Positions 1-8,064 of a stretch of 64,000 nucleotides of DNA are shown one piece after another. The stretch's first letter is position 1, and every line of letters starts with the position of its first letter. The stretch is from an uncultured Prevotella sp. (GTDB lineage: Bacteria; Bacteroidota; Bacteroidia; Bacteroidales; Bacteroidaceae): positions 32,709-96,708 of the forward strand of contig ONHQ01000005.1 of the NCBI GenBank assembly GCA_900317685.1. Reading direction: 5' to 3'. A model generated the notes under the pieces. It made no database searches. It had not been told where the DNA came from and saw only the letters and a program-made list of their open reading frames with translations. The position numbers were made by a program, and so were the translations under genes.

Positions 1-96
1 TTCACCATCTCCACGGATAAGGAATGGCGTGAGACTGCTGTGGGCAGTGCACCCTACAACCGGTTCTACAATCTTGGTGTGAAGCTTTCGTTTTAA
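1..96 (+). CDS. SusC/RagA-family TonB-dependent receptor, C-terminal end only
   Basis: An open frame enters from the left edge and stops at TAA 94-96, giving 31 residues that end in NRFYNLGVKLSF. A final beta strand ending in aromatic Phe after an alternating pattern is the usual end of an outer-membrane beta barrel, and a susD gene starts 24 bases later. This is therefore very likely the end of the SusC transporter of the xylan-type locus that follows. The rest lies outside the window, so no other domain can be judged. Confidence 0.8.
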   Translation, partial: FTISTDKEWRETAVGSAPYNRFYNLGVKLSF

Positions 97-120
97 TCAA
101 TCCTCTTAAGAATAAGCATT

Positions 121-1893
121 ATGAGACTTAAATATTTCATTCCTGTCCTTGCCTCGGCAGCACTGCTGTTCACGGCGTGCGATGATGTCTTCACTCCCGC
201 CATCGAGAATTTCAAGGACATCGACCAGGTCAAGCAGGAACCCGACTTTGCCAAGGGCTTCCTTGTGACCGCCTACCGCACGCTGCCCGGCTACTACGAC
301 AACAGCGATGTGGCTACCGACGACGCTGTCACCAACGGCAAGAGCGACTCCTACATGAAGGTGGCCACTGGCTCGTGGACAGCTTCTTTCAATCCTTTCA
401 ACCGCTGGACAGCCGACTACAGTGCCATCCAGTACCTCAACACATTCCTCGACAATGTCAATGGCGTGCGCTTTGTCAAGACATCGGCAGCGGTGGACAG
501 CCTGTTGAAGATACGTATGAAGGGCGAGGCCTATGGCCTGCGTGCCATCCACCACTATTTCCTGTTGCGTGCCCATGCCGGATACTCTGCTGACGGCACG
601 CTGCTCGGTGTGCCTGTTCATAACGCCTCAATTGGCGCCAGCAGCAACTTCAATGAGGAGCGTCCGGCATTTCAAGAGTGTGTCGACTCGATCATGGCCG
701 ACTTTGACCGTGCTGAGAAACTGCTGCCAGAAGAGTATGGCGACATCTCGTCAGAGTCCCAGATTCCGGAGAAATACCGCACGGTGACCACCGACCCGGC
801 ACTCTACAATCGTGCTATGGGCAATGTGGCACGCCAGCTCGTCGACGGACTGATCATCGAGTCGTTCCGCTCACGTCTGCTGCTGATGGCTGCCAGCCCG
901 GCCTATCAGGATGCCAGCAATAAGGCTACATGGGAGCAGGCTGCCAACGCCGCCGCCACGGTGGTCGACTACGCCATGGGACCGGAAGGTCTGAGCCCTA
1001 CCGGTGAGACTTACTACACCAACACCGATGAGATAGCCGCCTTGAAGGAGGGCAGCAATCCCGATGAGATCATCTGGCGAGAGAATGTCTCCACCAATAC
1101 TACCAGCGATGAGGACAACAACTATCCTCCTTCGCTTTTCGGCAAAGGCTATATCAACCCAACGCAGAATCTCGTCGATGCCTTCCCGATGGCTAACGGT
1201 TATCCTATCACTGACCCGCGCAGTGGCTACGACAGCAAGAATCCCTATGCAGGACGTGATCCACGACTGGCCAAGTACATTATATATAATGGTGCTAAGG
1301 AAGGCCCGAAAAACACGGTCATCTACACAGGCAGCAAGCTCGGCACCGACGATGGTGTCAACGTCAAGGAGACGTCCACACGTACAGGCTACTACATGAA
1401 GAAGCGCCTGAACATGAATGTCAACTGTGATCCTACCTCCAAGACGGGTGTGAGCCGCTACAATCCCCGTATCCGCTACACCGAGATCTACCTCAATTAT
1501 GCCGAGGCCGCCAACGAAGCCTGGGGCCCGCAGGGCAGAGGGAGCCACAGCTATTCTGCCTACGACATCATTCGCGCCATCCGCCATCGTGCCGGACTCA
1601 CCGACGACAGCTATCTCGATGAGTGTGCTCAGTCGAAGGACAAGATGCGCGAGCTCATCCACAACGAGCGCCGCCTGGAACTCTGCTTCGAGAGCTTCCG
1701 CTTCTGGGACCTGCGCCGCTGGAAGGCAAACCTCAATGTCACTGCTCAAGGCATCGACTGGGGCACTCAGTCTTACACACCATTGACCACGGTAGAGAAC
1801 CGCGACTATGAGGACTATATGTACTACGGTCCTATCCCTCAGTCCGAGACGCTGAAATACAGCAACTTGAAACAAAACAAGGGATGGAAGTAA
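121..1893 (+). CDS. SusD/RagB-family glycan-binding lipoprotein
   Basis: This 590-residue protein has a lipoprotein signal with lipobox LFTAC (Cys20), so it should be lipidated and surface exposed, capping the SusC channel whose end lies just upstream. The body is typical of SusD. It has N-terminal helical TPR-like segments (for example YGLRAIHHYFLLRAHAGY near residues 138-155). It also has the conserved C-terminal section IRYTEIYLNYAEAANEA, the ERRLELCFESFRFWDLRRWK helix, and a C-terminal tail with YMYYGPIPQSE. The family binds oligosaccharides for import. The neighbours (GH98, GH115, degenerate GH10) suggest a xylan-type ligand, which is inference. Confidence 0.95.
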   Translation: MRLKYFIPVLASAALLFTACDDVFTPAIENFKDIDQVKQEPDFAKGFLVTAYRTLPGYYDNSDVATDDAVTNGKSDSYMKVATGSWTASFNPFNRWTADYSAIQYLNTFLDNVNGVRFVKTSAAVDSLLKIRMKGEAYGLRAIHHYFLLRAHAGYSADGTLLGVPVHNASIGASSNFNEERPAFQECVDSIMADFDRAEKLLPEEYGDISSESQIPEKYRTVTTDPALYNRAMGNVARQLVDGLIIESFRSRLLLMAASPAYQDASNKATWEQAANAAATVVDYAMGPEGLSPTGETYYTNTDEIAALKEGSNPDEIIWRENVSTNTTSDEDNNYPPSLFGKGYINPTQNLVDAFPMANGYPITDPRSGYDSKNPYAGRDPRLAKYIIYNGAKEGPKNTVIYTGSKLGTDDGVNVKETSTRTGYYMKKRLNMNVNCDPTSKTGVSRYNPRIRYTEIYLNYAEAANEAWGPQGRGSHSYSAYDIIRAIRHRAGLTDDSYLDECAQSKDKMRELIHNERRLELCFESFRFWDLRRWKANLNVTAQGIDWGTQSYTPLTTVENRDYEDYMYYGPIPQSETLKYSNLKQNKGWK

Positions 1894-1910
1894 CAGAAGA
1901 TCCCCGCTAA

Positions 1911-1931
1911 CTCCCCCCAAGAGGGGGGGAG
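1911..1931 (+). terminator. GC-rich hairpin between susD and the next lipoprotein gene
   Basis: CTCCCCCC (1911-1918) pairs with GGGGGGAG (1924-1931) around a short loop. There is no T-tract afterwards, so it may modulate or protect the mRNA rather than terminate fully, giving more susCD than downstream message. Confidence 0.45.
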
Positions 1932-1949
1932 AAACAAGGAATAAGAACC

Positions 1950-2012
1950 ATGAAGAAAGTATCTTCCTCGCTCTCTAAGGGAGTTAGGAGAATAGCAAAG
2001 AACTTAAAATGA
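1950..2012 (+). CDS. possible 20-codon leader ORF coupled to the next gene
   Basis: An ATG at 1950, preceded by an AAGGA-like site at 1936-1940, opens a 20-codon basic peptide beginning MKKVSSSLSKGVRR. Its TGA (2010-2012) overlaps the ATG (2009-2011) of the DUF1735 lipoprotein in an ATGA arrangement. This could be translational coupling or chance; the peptide has no recognisable family. The DNA also contains CTCTCTAAGGGAGTTAGGAG, reminiscent of the hairpin text at 62974-63005, which suggests the sequence may simply be intergenic repeat material. Confidence 0.22.
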   Translation: MKKVSSSLSKGVRRIAKNLK

Positions 2013-3004
2013 AGAAAACAATGAATAAGCATTTCATTCTCAAATACATTTCACTGCTCGCCCTTCCTATGTTGCTGGGCCTTACATCATGCCACAGCGG
2101 TGACCAGGAGTTTCCTGACTTTGGCTCGACCAGCGTGTACTTTGCCAACCAAGGCTATGTGCGAACCATCGAATTGGGTGAGGACCTGGAAGTGGATCTC
2201 ACCAACGACAACAACCATGAGTTCAGTCTCAATGTTGCTATGGGTGGAGGCTATGGCAATAAGCGTGACATCAAGGTGAGCTTTGCCGTCGATCCCACGC
2301 TGCTTGACAACAAAACGTTTGACGACGGCACGCCGATGACGTTGTTGCCCAGCGACTATTATCAGTTGGAGAGCAACGAGATGGTGATCCCATCGGGCAA
2401 GATTCAGGGCGGTGTGAAGGTGAAACTCACCGATGCCTTCTTCGCTGATCCGCTGGCAACGACCCGCCACTATGTCCTGCCTGTGCGTATCACTCATGTG
2501 GAAGGTGCCGACAGCGTGCTGGAGTCAAAGAACTATGTGCTCTGTGCCGTGAAGTTTGTCAATCCCTGGCAGGCCACTTACCTGCGTCGTGGTGTGGATG
2601 TCATCACCAATGCTGACGGCACACAAACCACCGAGGTGCGTCACGCCCAATATGTCGAGAAAGACGAACTGACGGACATCACCACGCTGGGTCTCAATGC
2701 AGCCGCGATGAATGTCTCATTCAAAGACGCCAGTGGCAAGGCGACGGCATGTAAACTGCAACTGCTCTTCAACGGCAACGAGTGCAAAATTAGTGCGCTC
2801 ACCGAAGGCTTCACGGCTGAAGGCAGCGGAACGTTTGTCGAGAAAGGTGAGAAACAGAGCATGGGCGGAAAAGACCGCAATGCGCTCTATCTCAAATACA
2901 CGGTCCGTTCCGCAACCTTGGGCAAGACAGTCTCCACGACAGACACGCTCGTCGTGCGTGACCGTGGCATCGCACCCGAATACTTCACACCGAAAAGCGA
3001 GTAG
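2009..3004 (+). CDS. DUF1735/DUF4361-type surface lipoprotein of a PUL
   Basis: This 331-residue protein has lipobox GLTSC (Cys28 from the first ATG; a second ATG four codons later at 2021 is equally plausible). The N-terminal half (about 35-190) looks like the DUF1735 beta-sandwich, including the segment YYQLESNEMVIPSGKIQGGV and the following YVLPVRI strand. The C-terminal half (about 195-331) resembles DUF4361. Such proteins are usually encoded directly after susCD and act as auxiliary surface glycan-binding proteins. No catalytic motif is seen. It lies between susD and the degenerate GH10 protein on the same strand, so it is probably co-transcribed. Confidence 0.75.
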   Translation: MKKTMNKHFILKYISLLALPMLLGLTSCHSGDQEFPDFGSTSVYFANQGYVRTIELGEDLEVDLTNDNNHEFSLNVAMGGGYGNKRDIKVSFAVDPTLLDNKTFDDGTPMTLLPSDYYQLESNEMVIPSGKIQGGVKVKLTDAFFADPLATTRHYVLPVRITHVEGADSVLESKNYVLCAVKFVNPWQATYLRRGVDVITNADGTQTTEVRHAQYVEKDELTDITTLGLNAAAMNVSFKDASGKATACKLQLLFNGNECKISALTEGFTAEGSGTFVEKGEKQSMGGKDRNALYLKYTVRSATLGKTVSTTDTLVVRDRGIAPEYFTPKSE

Positions 3005-3058
3005 CGGGGCACGAAGAAAATCAAATCTCTTGGAACAATACTCTAATTTCAGAAATCT

Positions 3059-4759
3059 ATGAATATGACAAAATACAAGATTCAGACGGCACTTGCCGCA
3101 GGCCTCTTCCTGCTGGCCGGATGTGCGGATGAATATAAGTCTGACTATCAGACCGACATGCCTGCCGATGTGGCTTTGGCCAATTATTTGGGCAGTTTTG
3201 ACGTGCTGAAGGCTTACGCCGGCTCGATGCATCTCGGTGCCGAGACACCGATGGCGGTGTTGAACAGTCACAACACTGCCTACAGTCAGTTGCTGACCAA
3301 CTTCACCGAAGTGCAACCTACCGACGCGTTTACCCATGCTGCTACGGTGAGTGCTCAGGGCGACATTGATTCTACGCGTGCTGTCGATGCGATGGCGGAG
3401 GCTGGCAATGCACAATTGTCAGTAGTCGGTGGTGCCCTTTCTTCACCGCTCTCTACGCAGGCAAGCTATATGAGCAACGTGACGGCAGACACCTATGTGC
3501 CGGGCGGAACAAAGGAAGGAGCTTTCAAACTTGTCGACTTCAATGATATGGCTCTCGGTACAAAGATCGCCGGCTCAGGCGGTGCTCCCGCCGAGGTGGT
3601 CAAGGATCCCAATGGAGAGAAAGGTCAGGTGCTGCACTATACGGCAGCTTTCAACCACTGCTTTGTCGACATTCAGCTTCCCAAGGGCATGACGTTGGGC
3701 GACCTCAAGGAGGGCTTTTGCGACTATATGCTGCTGAGTACCGGTTGGGTTCCGGCTTCTGTGGTGAAAGTCGTGGTGAACGGCGCAAGCGTCGAGGGCT
3801 CTGCTACCAATGCAGTAGGGCAGGGCATCGTGAAAGGGCAGTGGGGTGTCTACCATTTCAACTTTGACGGAATACAGGAAAAACTTTCCGATGATCAAAA
3901 GGCTGCCACATCCTTCAAGTTGGGTATTGGTGACGTCTGCTCCAATCCTAACTACTATATCGGTGCCATCACGCTCAAGGGTAGCTACCTCGCTGACGGA
4001 CACTACGAGCCCCGGCCTATGGCAGAAAAGCGCGCCGATGCGCTCAAAGCGATGGACAAATACTTGAAGACTGTTGTCGGTGGCTATGGCGATAAGGTGA
4101 AGACATGGATTCTTGCTGCTGACTATCTTGCAGGCGAGGGACAGCAGGGACAGTTGCTCACCTCGAAGGACGACAGCAATCATTATTATATTAATGAGTA
4201 TCTCGGTGACGACTTCGTCGTGGATTTGGCAAAGATGGCCAAGGGCTACCAGAGCGATGCCGCGCTCTTCTACAGCGACAACAATCTCGAGCGCGATGCC
4301 ACGAAGCTGACCAACCTGCAGGCGATGGTCAAGGAGTGGAACGACAAGGGAGCGGGACTGACCGGTGTCAACGCTGAAGTGCATTTGCGTTACAATGCCG
4401 GTCAGCTTGCTGCCAACAAGCAGGGTATCGACAACATGCTGAAAGCACTGGCTGCTACCGGACTGAAGGTACGTCTTTCGGGTCTGGACATGGTGGCTGT
4501 GGACAATGACGGCAGTGTCATTCCCACCAAGCAGCTCACCGGGGAAGAGCTCAAAGCCATGGCCGACTACTACGACTATGTTATCAAGCAGTACATTGCG
4601 CTCGTGCCTGAGAAGCAGCGGCAAGGCATCTCCTTCTCGGCCTACAATGCCGACGGCAGTCATGTGGGGCTTTGGACAAATGCCTTCAACCGCGTGGCCA
4701 CCTATGCCGGTGTCGCCGAAGGCCTGCAAGGCACAACGGTTACCTGGCCAAGCAAGTAA
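3059..4759 (+). CDS. GH10-like lipoprotein with lost catalytic residues (probable surface xylan-binding protein)
   Basis: This 566-residue lipoprotein has lipobox LLAGC (Cys22). Its layout follows GH10 xylanases of Bacteroidota, which carry a carbohydrate-binding module inside the barrel. The first barrel part is at about 35-150. A beta-sandwich insert follows at about 155-310 (FKLVDFNDMALGTK to YIGAITLKGSY). The second barrel part is at about 320-566, including ALFYSDNNLE, AEVHLRYNAG, LKVRLSGLDM and the terminal VATYAGVAEGLQG. In active GH10 the NE acid/base follows a WDVVNE-type strand; here the equivalent is WILAADYL. The nucleophile strand is normally SELD or TELD; here it is SGLD. The GHTLVWH strand is also replaced by LSVVGGALS. 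I infer a non-catalytic binding protein. The family assignment rests on my motif alignment, not a search. Confidence 0.72.
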   Translation: MNMTKYKIQTALAAGLFLLAGCADEYKSDYQTDMPADVALANYLGSFDVLKAYAGSMHLGAETPMAVLNSHNTAYSQLLTNFTEVQPTDAFTHAATVSAQGDIDSTRAVDAMAEAGNAQLSVVGGALSSPLSTQASYMSNVTADTYVPGGTKEGAFKLVDFNDMALGTKIAGSGGAPAEVVKDPNGEKGQVLHYTAAFNHCFVDIQLPKGMTLGDLKEGFCDYMLLSTGWVPASVVKVVVNGASVEGSATNAVGQGIVKGQWGVYHFNFDGIQEKLSDDQKAATSFKLGIGDVCSNPNYYIGAITLKGSYLADGHYEPRPMAEKRADALKAMDKYLKTVVGGYGDKVKTWILAADYLAGEGQQGQLLTSKDDSNHYYINEYLGDDFVVDLAKMAKGYQSDAALFYSDNNLERDATKLTNLQAMVKEWNDKGAGLTGVNAEVHLRYNAGQLAANKQGIDNMLKALAATGLKVRLSGLDMVAVDNDGSVIPTKQLTGEELKAMADYYDYVIKQYIALVPEKQRQGISFSAYNADGSHVGLWTNAFNRVATYAGVAEGLQGTTVTWPSK

Positions 4760-4781
4760 TGAATGCTATGTCAAGAACTTG

Positions 4782-4820
4782 AGAATGAGAGTATGGACAG
4801 TTCTTCCATTCTCTCATTCT
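4782..4820 (+). other. intergenic hairpin before the GH98 gene
   Basis: AGAATGAGAG (4782-4791) pairs perfectly with CTCTCATTCT (4811-4820) over a 19-base loop. No T-tract follows, so this is more likely an mRNA-processing or stability structure than a terminator. Confidence 0.4.
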
Positions 4821-4872
4821 TGATAATAAGCCATCTAAGTATCTATTAGTTATTCATCAAATAATCCCTTCT

Positions 4873-7863
4873 ATGAAATCAATCCTACGCAACTTATTCC
4901 TCCTGCTCCTCCTGGACTTTACGCTCACGGCAGGAGCCCAGCAGCGGCGACCCATCGACTCGCGTCACCCATTGTGGCTTGTGCATGTCGACGTTTGGAA
5001 CAAAGCCAATCCGCAGGCTATCATTGACATGATACCCAAGGACATCCGTCCTTTTGTCTGCATGAACCTCTCGCTCTCATGCCAATATGACACAGAGAAG
5101 AACGTCTATAAAATGCCACAGGACGGTGTGGCTACATTCAAGTCGTGGGCTACCGTCTGCCAGCAAAACGGCGTGTGGTTTACCTGTCAGCCGGCCAGCG
5201 GCGGACACACACATATCCAGGACAGCGACCTCGATACCTTTGAGTATTTCTTCAAGACCTATCCCAACTTCCTGGGCTGGAACTATGCAGAGCAGTTCTG
5301 GGGCTTTGACGCACCGGGCGACAAGAGCTCGAGCACGCAGGAATCCCGCATCGCTCTCTTTGCCAAACTTGTGGAGATGTCGCACAAATACGGTGGCTTC
5401 CTGACGGTGAGCTTCTGCGGAAACATCTGGTCGCATCCGCTGACACCGGTGGGTATGCTCAAACGCAATGCCGACTTGCTCGCAGCCTGTGAGAAATATC
5501 CCGAGGCGATCCTGTGGCTCTATAAATACACGACGACGTCGTGTTTCTACAGTACCGAGAGTGTCACCTGGGGACCCTATATTGCCGGGTTGGCCAACAA
5601 CTATGGTGTCCGCTATGACAACTGTGGATGGAACGGAGCGCTCGATGTGATGCTTGGCAAAGACAGCGGCAAGAAATATCCCGTTGCCGCCGGACTCTCC
5701 ACGGTCATGGAGCAGAGCTGTGTCAATGGTGGTGCTGTATGGGACGGACCCGAACTCATCTGGACAGAAGATTTCAAGAACCTCGACAATACAAAGGTCG
5801 ATGGCTACACACATCGTAACTGGGGCTGCTTCCCGGGCTTCCAGAATGTGTGGGTGGATATGTTCCGTAAGATCATCGACGGCTCGCTCTATATTCCCAC
5901 ACGACAGGAGGTGCTGGGCAAAACGAAGATCGTTGTCGTGAACGACCTCACCTCGGGCAGCGACGAGGACAAATATGTAGGATGGAATGATCTGTACGAC
6001 GGGTTGTATAAGCAGGAAGATCCCATGAACAAAGGCAATGGCTACTACATGGACAACCTGACGTGGTTTAAGAAGACCGGACGCTATGGTGCCATTCCCG
6101 TCGTGCCTGAACTTTATGACAACCTTGCCAAAGCAATTCCCCTGCAAGTGAAGAAGTCGGCAAAATGGGCAAATCAACGGGCTAAGCTCAAAGATTTCAC
6201 GACACAATATCCTGAAGTGAGCACGGGCGACCTTTATGTCAACCGCTATCGCAACCAGCTGATCACCTACACGCCGTACTCCTATTTTAATAGTAAGCGG
6301 ACGGCCTCTGCAACGATTCCCTTGCAGTACAACACTTGCAAGGAACTGCAGCTCACCTGGGGCATGCTCACCGCTGCCGCTGTCAGGGAGTATGCTGACC
6401 ACATCAACCTTTATCTCAACAACTACCGCACCGACACCATTGCACCGGTCACCGACAAGATCGTTGTCAAGGGTGCTACGGCAAAGCCCAGCTACACCTA
6501 TACGGTCGGTACGGAGCAGCTGCCTGCTACGGTAGCCGCCAACGCTCCGCAGGCTACGCTCTCTGACAGTTGGGACGCCGCCACCGGCACCTACACACTG
6601 CTTGTCTCGCACTGTGGTTCGGTCAACATCAAGTTGAGTTGCAAAGGCAGCGCCACCGGACGCAGCACAGACTACCTTCCTGACACTCCTTTGGAGAGTC
6701 CCCGTCAGCCGGAGGCTTACGGCGGACCGGTCACCATCGAGGCTGAGGATATGGACTACCGCTCTATCCAGGAGTGCTGTCTGAGTCCCTATGATATTCA
6801 TCCCGATGAGCGCGGCAATGTGGGCAATGGCTATGTCATCATGGGTACAAGCAAAGACGGCAGTCTGCGTCATGTGTTCAATGCCCATGTAGGCGGCAAC
6901 TACCGTGTGACCCTTCGCTATACGAACACCGGTAAGCAGGGTAACCTGAAGGTGAGCGTCAACGGCACTGAGAAGAAGGTGGGCTGCGACGTGACCGCCA
7001 AAAACGAGTGGCGCACGGTGAGCCTTGGTTTCCAACTCAACAAGGGTGCCAACACACTCACGATCGACAACGTCAGTGGTACGAATCTCTGCCTTGACCA
7101 GGTGGTCTATGAGCCCACCACTGAGCAGGTCAAAGACGATGGGGCCTTTGAGGATACGCCCGATGAGCCCGTCACGCCCAGTGATCCCGCTTATCCCTAT
7201 GTTGTCCTTCGTGACAACTTTGCGCAGGAAGGTGCCAATATGGTGCCGAAGGGATGGGTGATGGCCAATGGAGACGTGATGGTCACTCCGGGACCGGCGG
7301 GCTCCGGTCCCCGTATCTTCCGGTTCCCAGAAGGCAGCACGTTTACCTATGGACTGTATGTACGCACGCCTTCTTCCACTACCGGCTATGGTATCTATGG
7401 TACGATGCCGGACTATCAGGTTGCGTTGAAGTCTTCGGCAAAATACTGTCTGAGCCTTGATGCGGCTGCTTGGAAAGGGACACCATATCTAAAGGTAGAG
7501 GTTCTTGACGAGAACACTAATGAAATCAAGAGCAAGATAGTGCCTTGCAAGCCTAACTTGGAGGGCTCTACATCAAATGTGTTCACTGGTGCCACTCATG
7601 TTTCTCTTGGTTTCACGGTACCTGCTGACGGCAACTATCTCTTCCGCTTTAGTCCTGTCGTTAACGAGAATGGCGACGGTGGCTATTGGCTGGAGACAAT
7701 GATCGGAAATATCGTATTGACCTCAGACACGCCTACCGGCATCCACAACTTGTTGCTTGACACAAAGAATGATGGCAAAGCCTACGACCTCAACGGGCGA
7801 CAAGTGCAAGGCAAGGTGAATGGCGTGGTCATCAAGAATGGACGTAAGTACGTAGAAAAATAA
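4873..7863 (+). CDS. GH98-family endo-glycosidase with C-terminal CBM35-like module
   Basis: This 996-residue secreted protein has a signal peptide ending near TAGAQQ. The GH98 catalytic barrel starts with the family hallmark HPLWLVHVDVWNKANPQ and runs to about residue 400. Candidate catalytic residues by position are E140 (NYAEQFW), D249 (RYDNCGW) and E294 (GPELIW). A beta-rich domain follows. A CBM35-like module lies at about 616-737 (VTIEAEDMDY to TNLCLDQVVYEP), then a further jelly-roll-like domain. The C-terminal tail contains YDLNGRQV and ends NGRKYVEK. GH98 members cleave blood-group glycans or complex glucuronoarabinoxylan; GH115 and the GH10-like protein nearby favour xylan. It is the last gene before a strong terminator. 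Confidence 0.88.
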   Translation: MKSILRNLFLLLLLDFTLTAGAQQRRPIDSRHPLWLVHVDVWNKANPQAIIDMIPKDIRPFVCMNLSLSCQYDTEKNVYKMPQDGVATFKSWATVCQQNGVWFTCQPASGGHTHIQDSDLDTFEYFFKTYPNFLGWNYAEQFWGFDAPGDKSSSTQESRIALFAKLVEMSHKYGGFLTVSFCGNIWSHPLTPVGMLKRNADLLAACEKYPEAILWLYKYTTTSCFYSTESVTWGPYIAGLANNYGVRYDNCGWNGALDVMLGKDSGKKYPVAAGLSTVMEQSCVNGGAVWDGPELIWTEDFKNLDNTKVDGYTHRNWGCFPGFQNVWVDMFRKIIDGSLYIPTRQEVLGKTKIVVVNDLTSGSDEDKYVGWNDLYDGLYKQEDPMNKGNGYYMDNLTWFKKTGRYGAIPVVPELYDNLAKAIPLQVKKSAKWANQRAKLKDFTTQYPEVSTGDLYVNRYRNQLITYTPYSYFNSKRTASATIPLQYNTCKELQLTWGMLTAAAVREYADHINLYLNNYRTDTIAPVTDKIVVKGATAKPSYTYTVGTEQLPATVAANAPQATLSDSWDAATGTYTLLVSHCGSVNIKLSCKGSATGRSTDYLPDTPLESPRQPEAYGGPVTIEAEDMDYRSIQECCLSPYDIHPDERGNVGNGYVIMGTSKDGSLRHVFNAHVGGNYRVTLRYTNTGKQGNLKVSVNGTEKKVGCDVTAKNEWRTVSLGFQLNKGANTLTIDNVSGTNLCLDQVVYEPTTEQVKDDGAFEDTPDEPVTPSDPAYPYVVLRDNFAQEGANMVPKGWVMANGDVMVTPGPAGSGPRIFRFPEGSTFTYGLYVRTPSSTTGYGIYGTMPDYQVALKSSAKYCLSLDAAAWKGTPYLKVEVLDENTNEIKSKIVPCKPNLEGSTSNVFTGATHVSLGFTVPADGNYLFRFSPVVNENGDGGYWLETMIGNIVLTSDTPTGIHNLLLDTKNDGKAYDLNGRQVQGKVNGVVIKNGRKYVEK

Positions 7864-7954
7864 AAGAATTACTATCAAGTCAAGAATTCAGCAATGTTCA
7901 AGCGATTACTGATCCCATAAACAACTACTTGTTCTATATATCATGAAATGTCAA

Positions 7955-7988
7955 GGGGGACTGTCGTGAAGACAGTCCCCCTGTTTTT
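7955..7988 (+). terminator. intrinsic terminator of the first PUL operon
   Basis: GGGGGACTGTC (7955-7965) pairs perfectly with GACAGTCCCCC (7971-7981) around GTGAA and is followed by TGTTTTT. It lies 92 bases after the GH98 stop. Confidence 0.9.
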
Positions 7989-8064
7989 AATGCTATTTGC
8001 TCAGAACTCCCTTGGCTTCTATCTCATAGACCATGATGCTTGGGTCTTGTACTGCTATTTTCTC

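Noticed and set aside
4741-4872. Terminator between the GH10-like and GH98 genes
   Set aside because: The hairpin at 4782-4820 has no T-tract and the genes share direction and function, so an operon break is not supported.
5077-7035. Long minus-strand open frame of 652 codons
   Set aside because: It is antisense to the clear GH98 gene and low-complexity His/Val-rich in translation, typical of a shadow frame.
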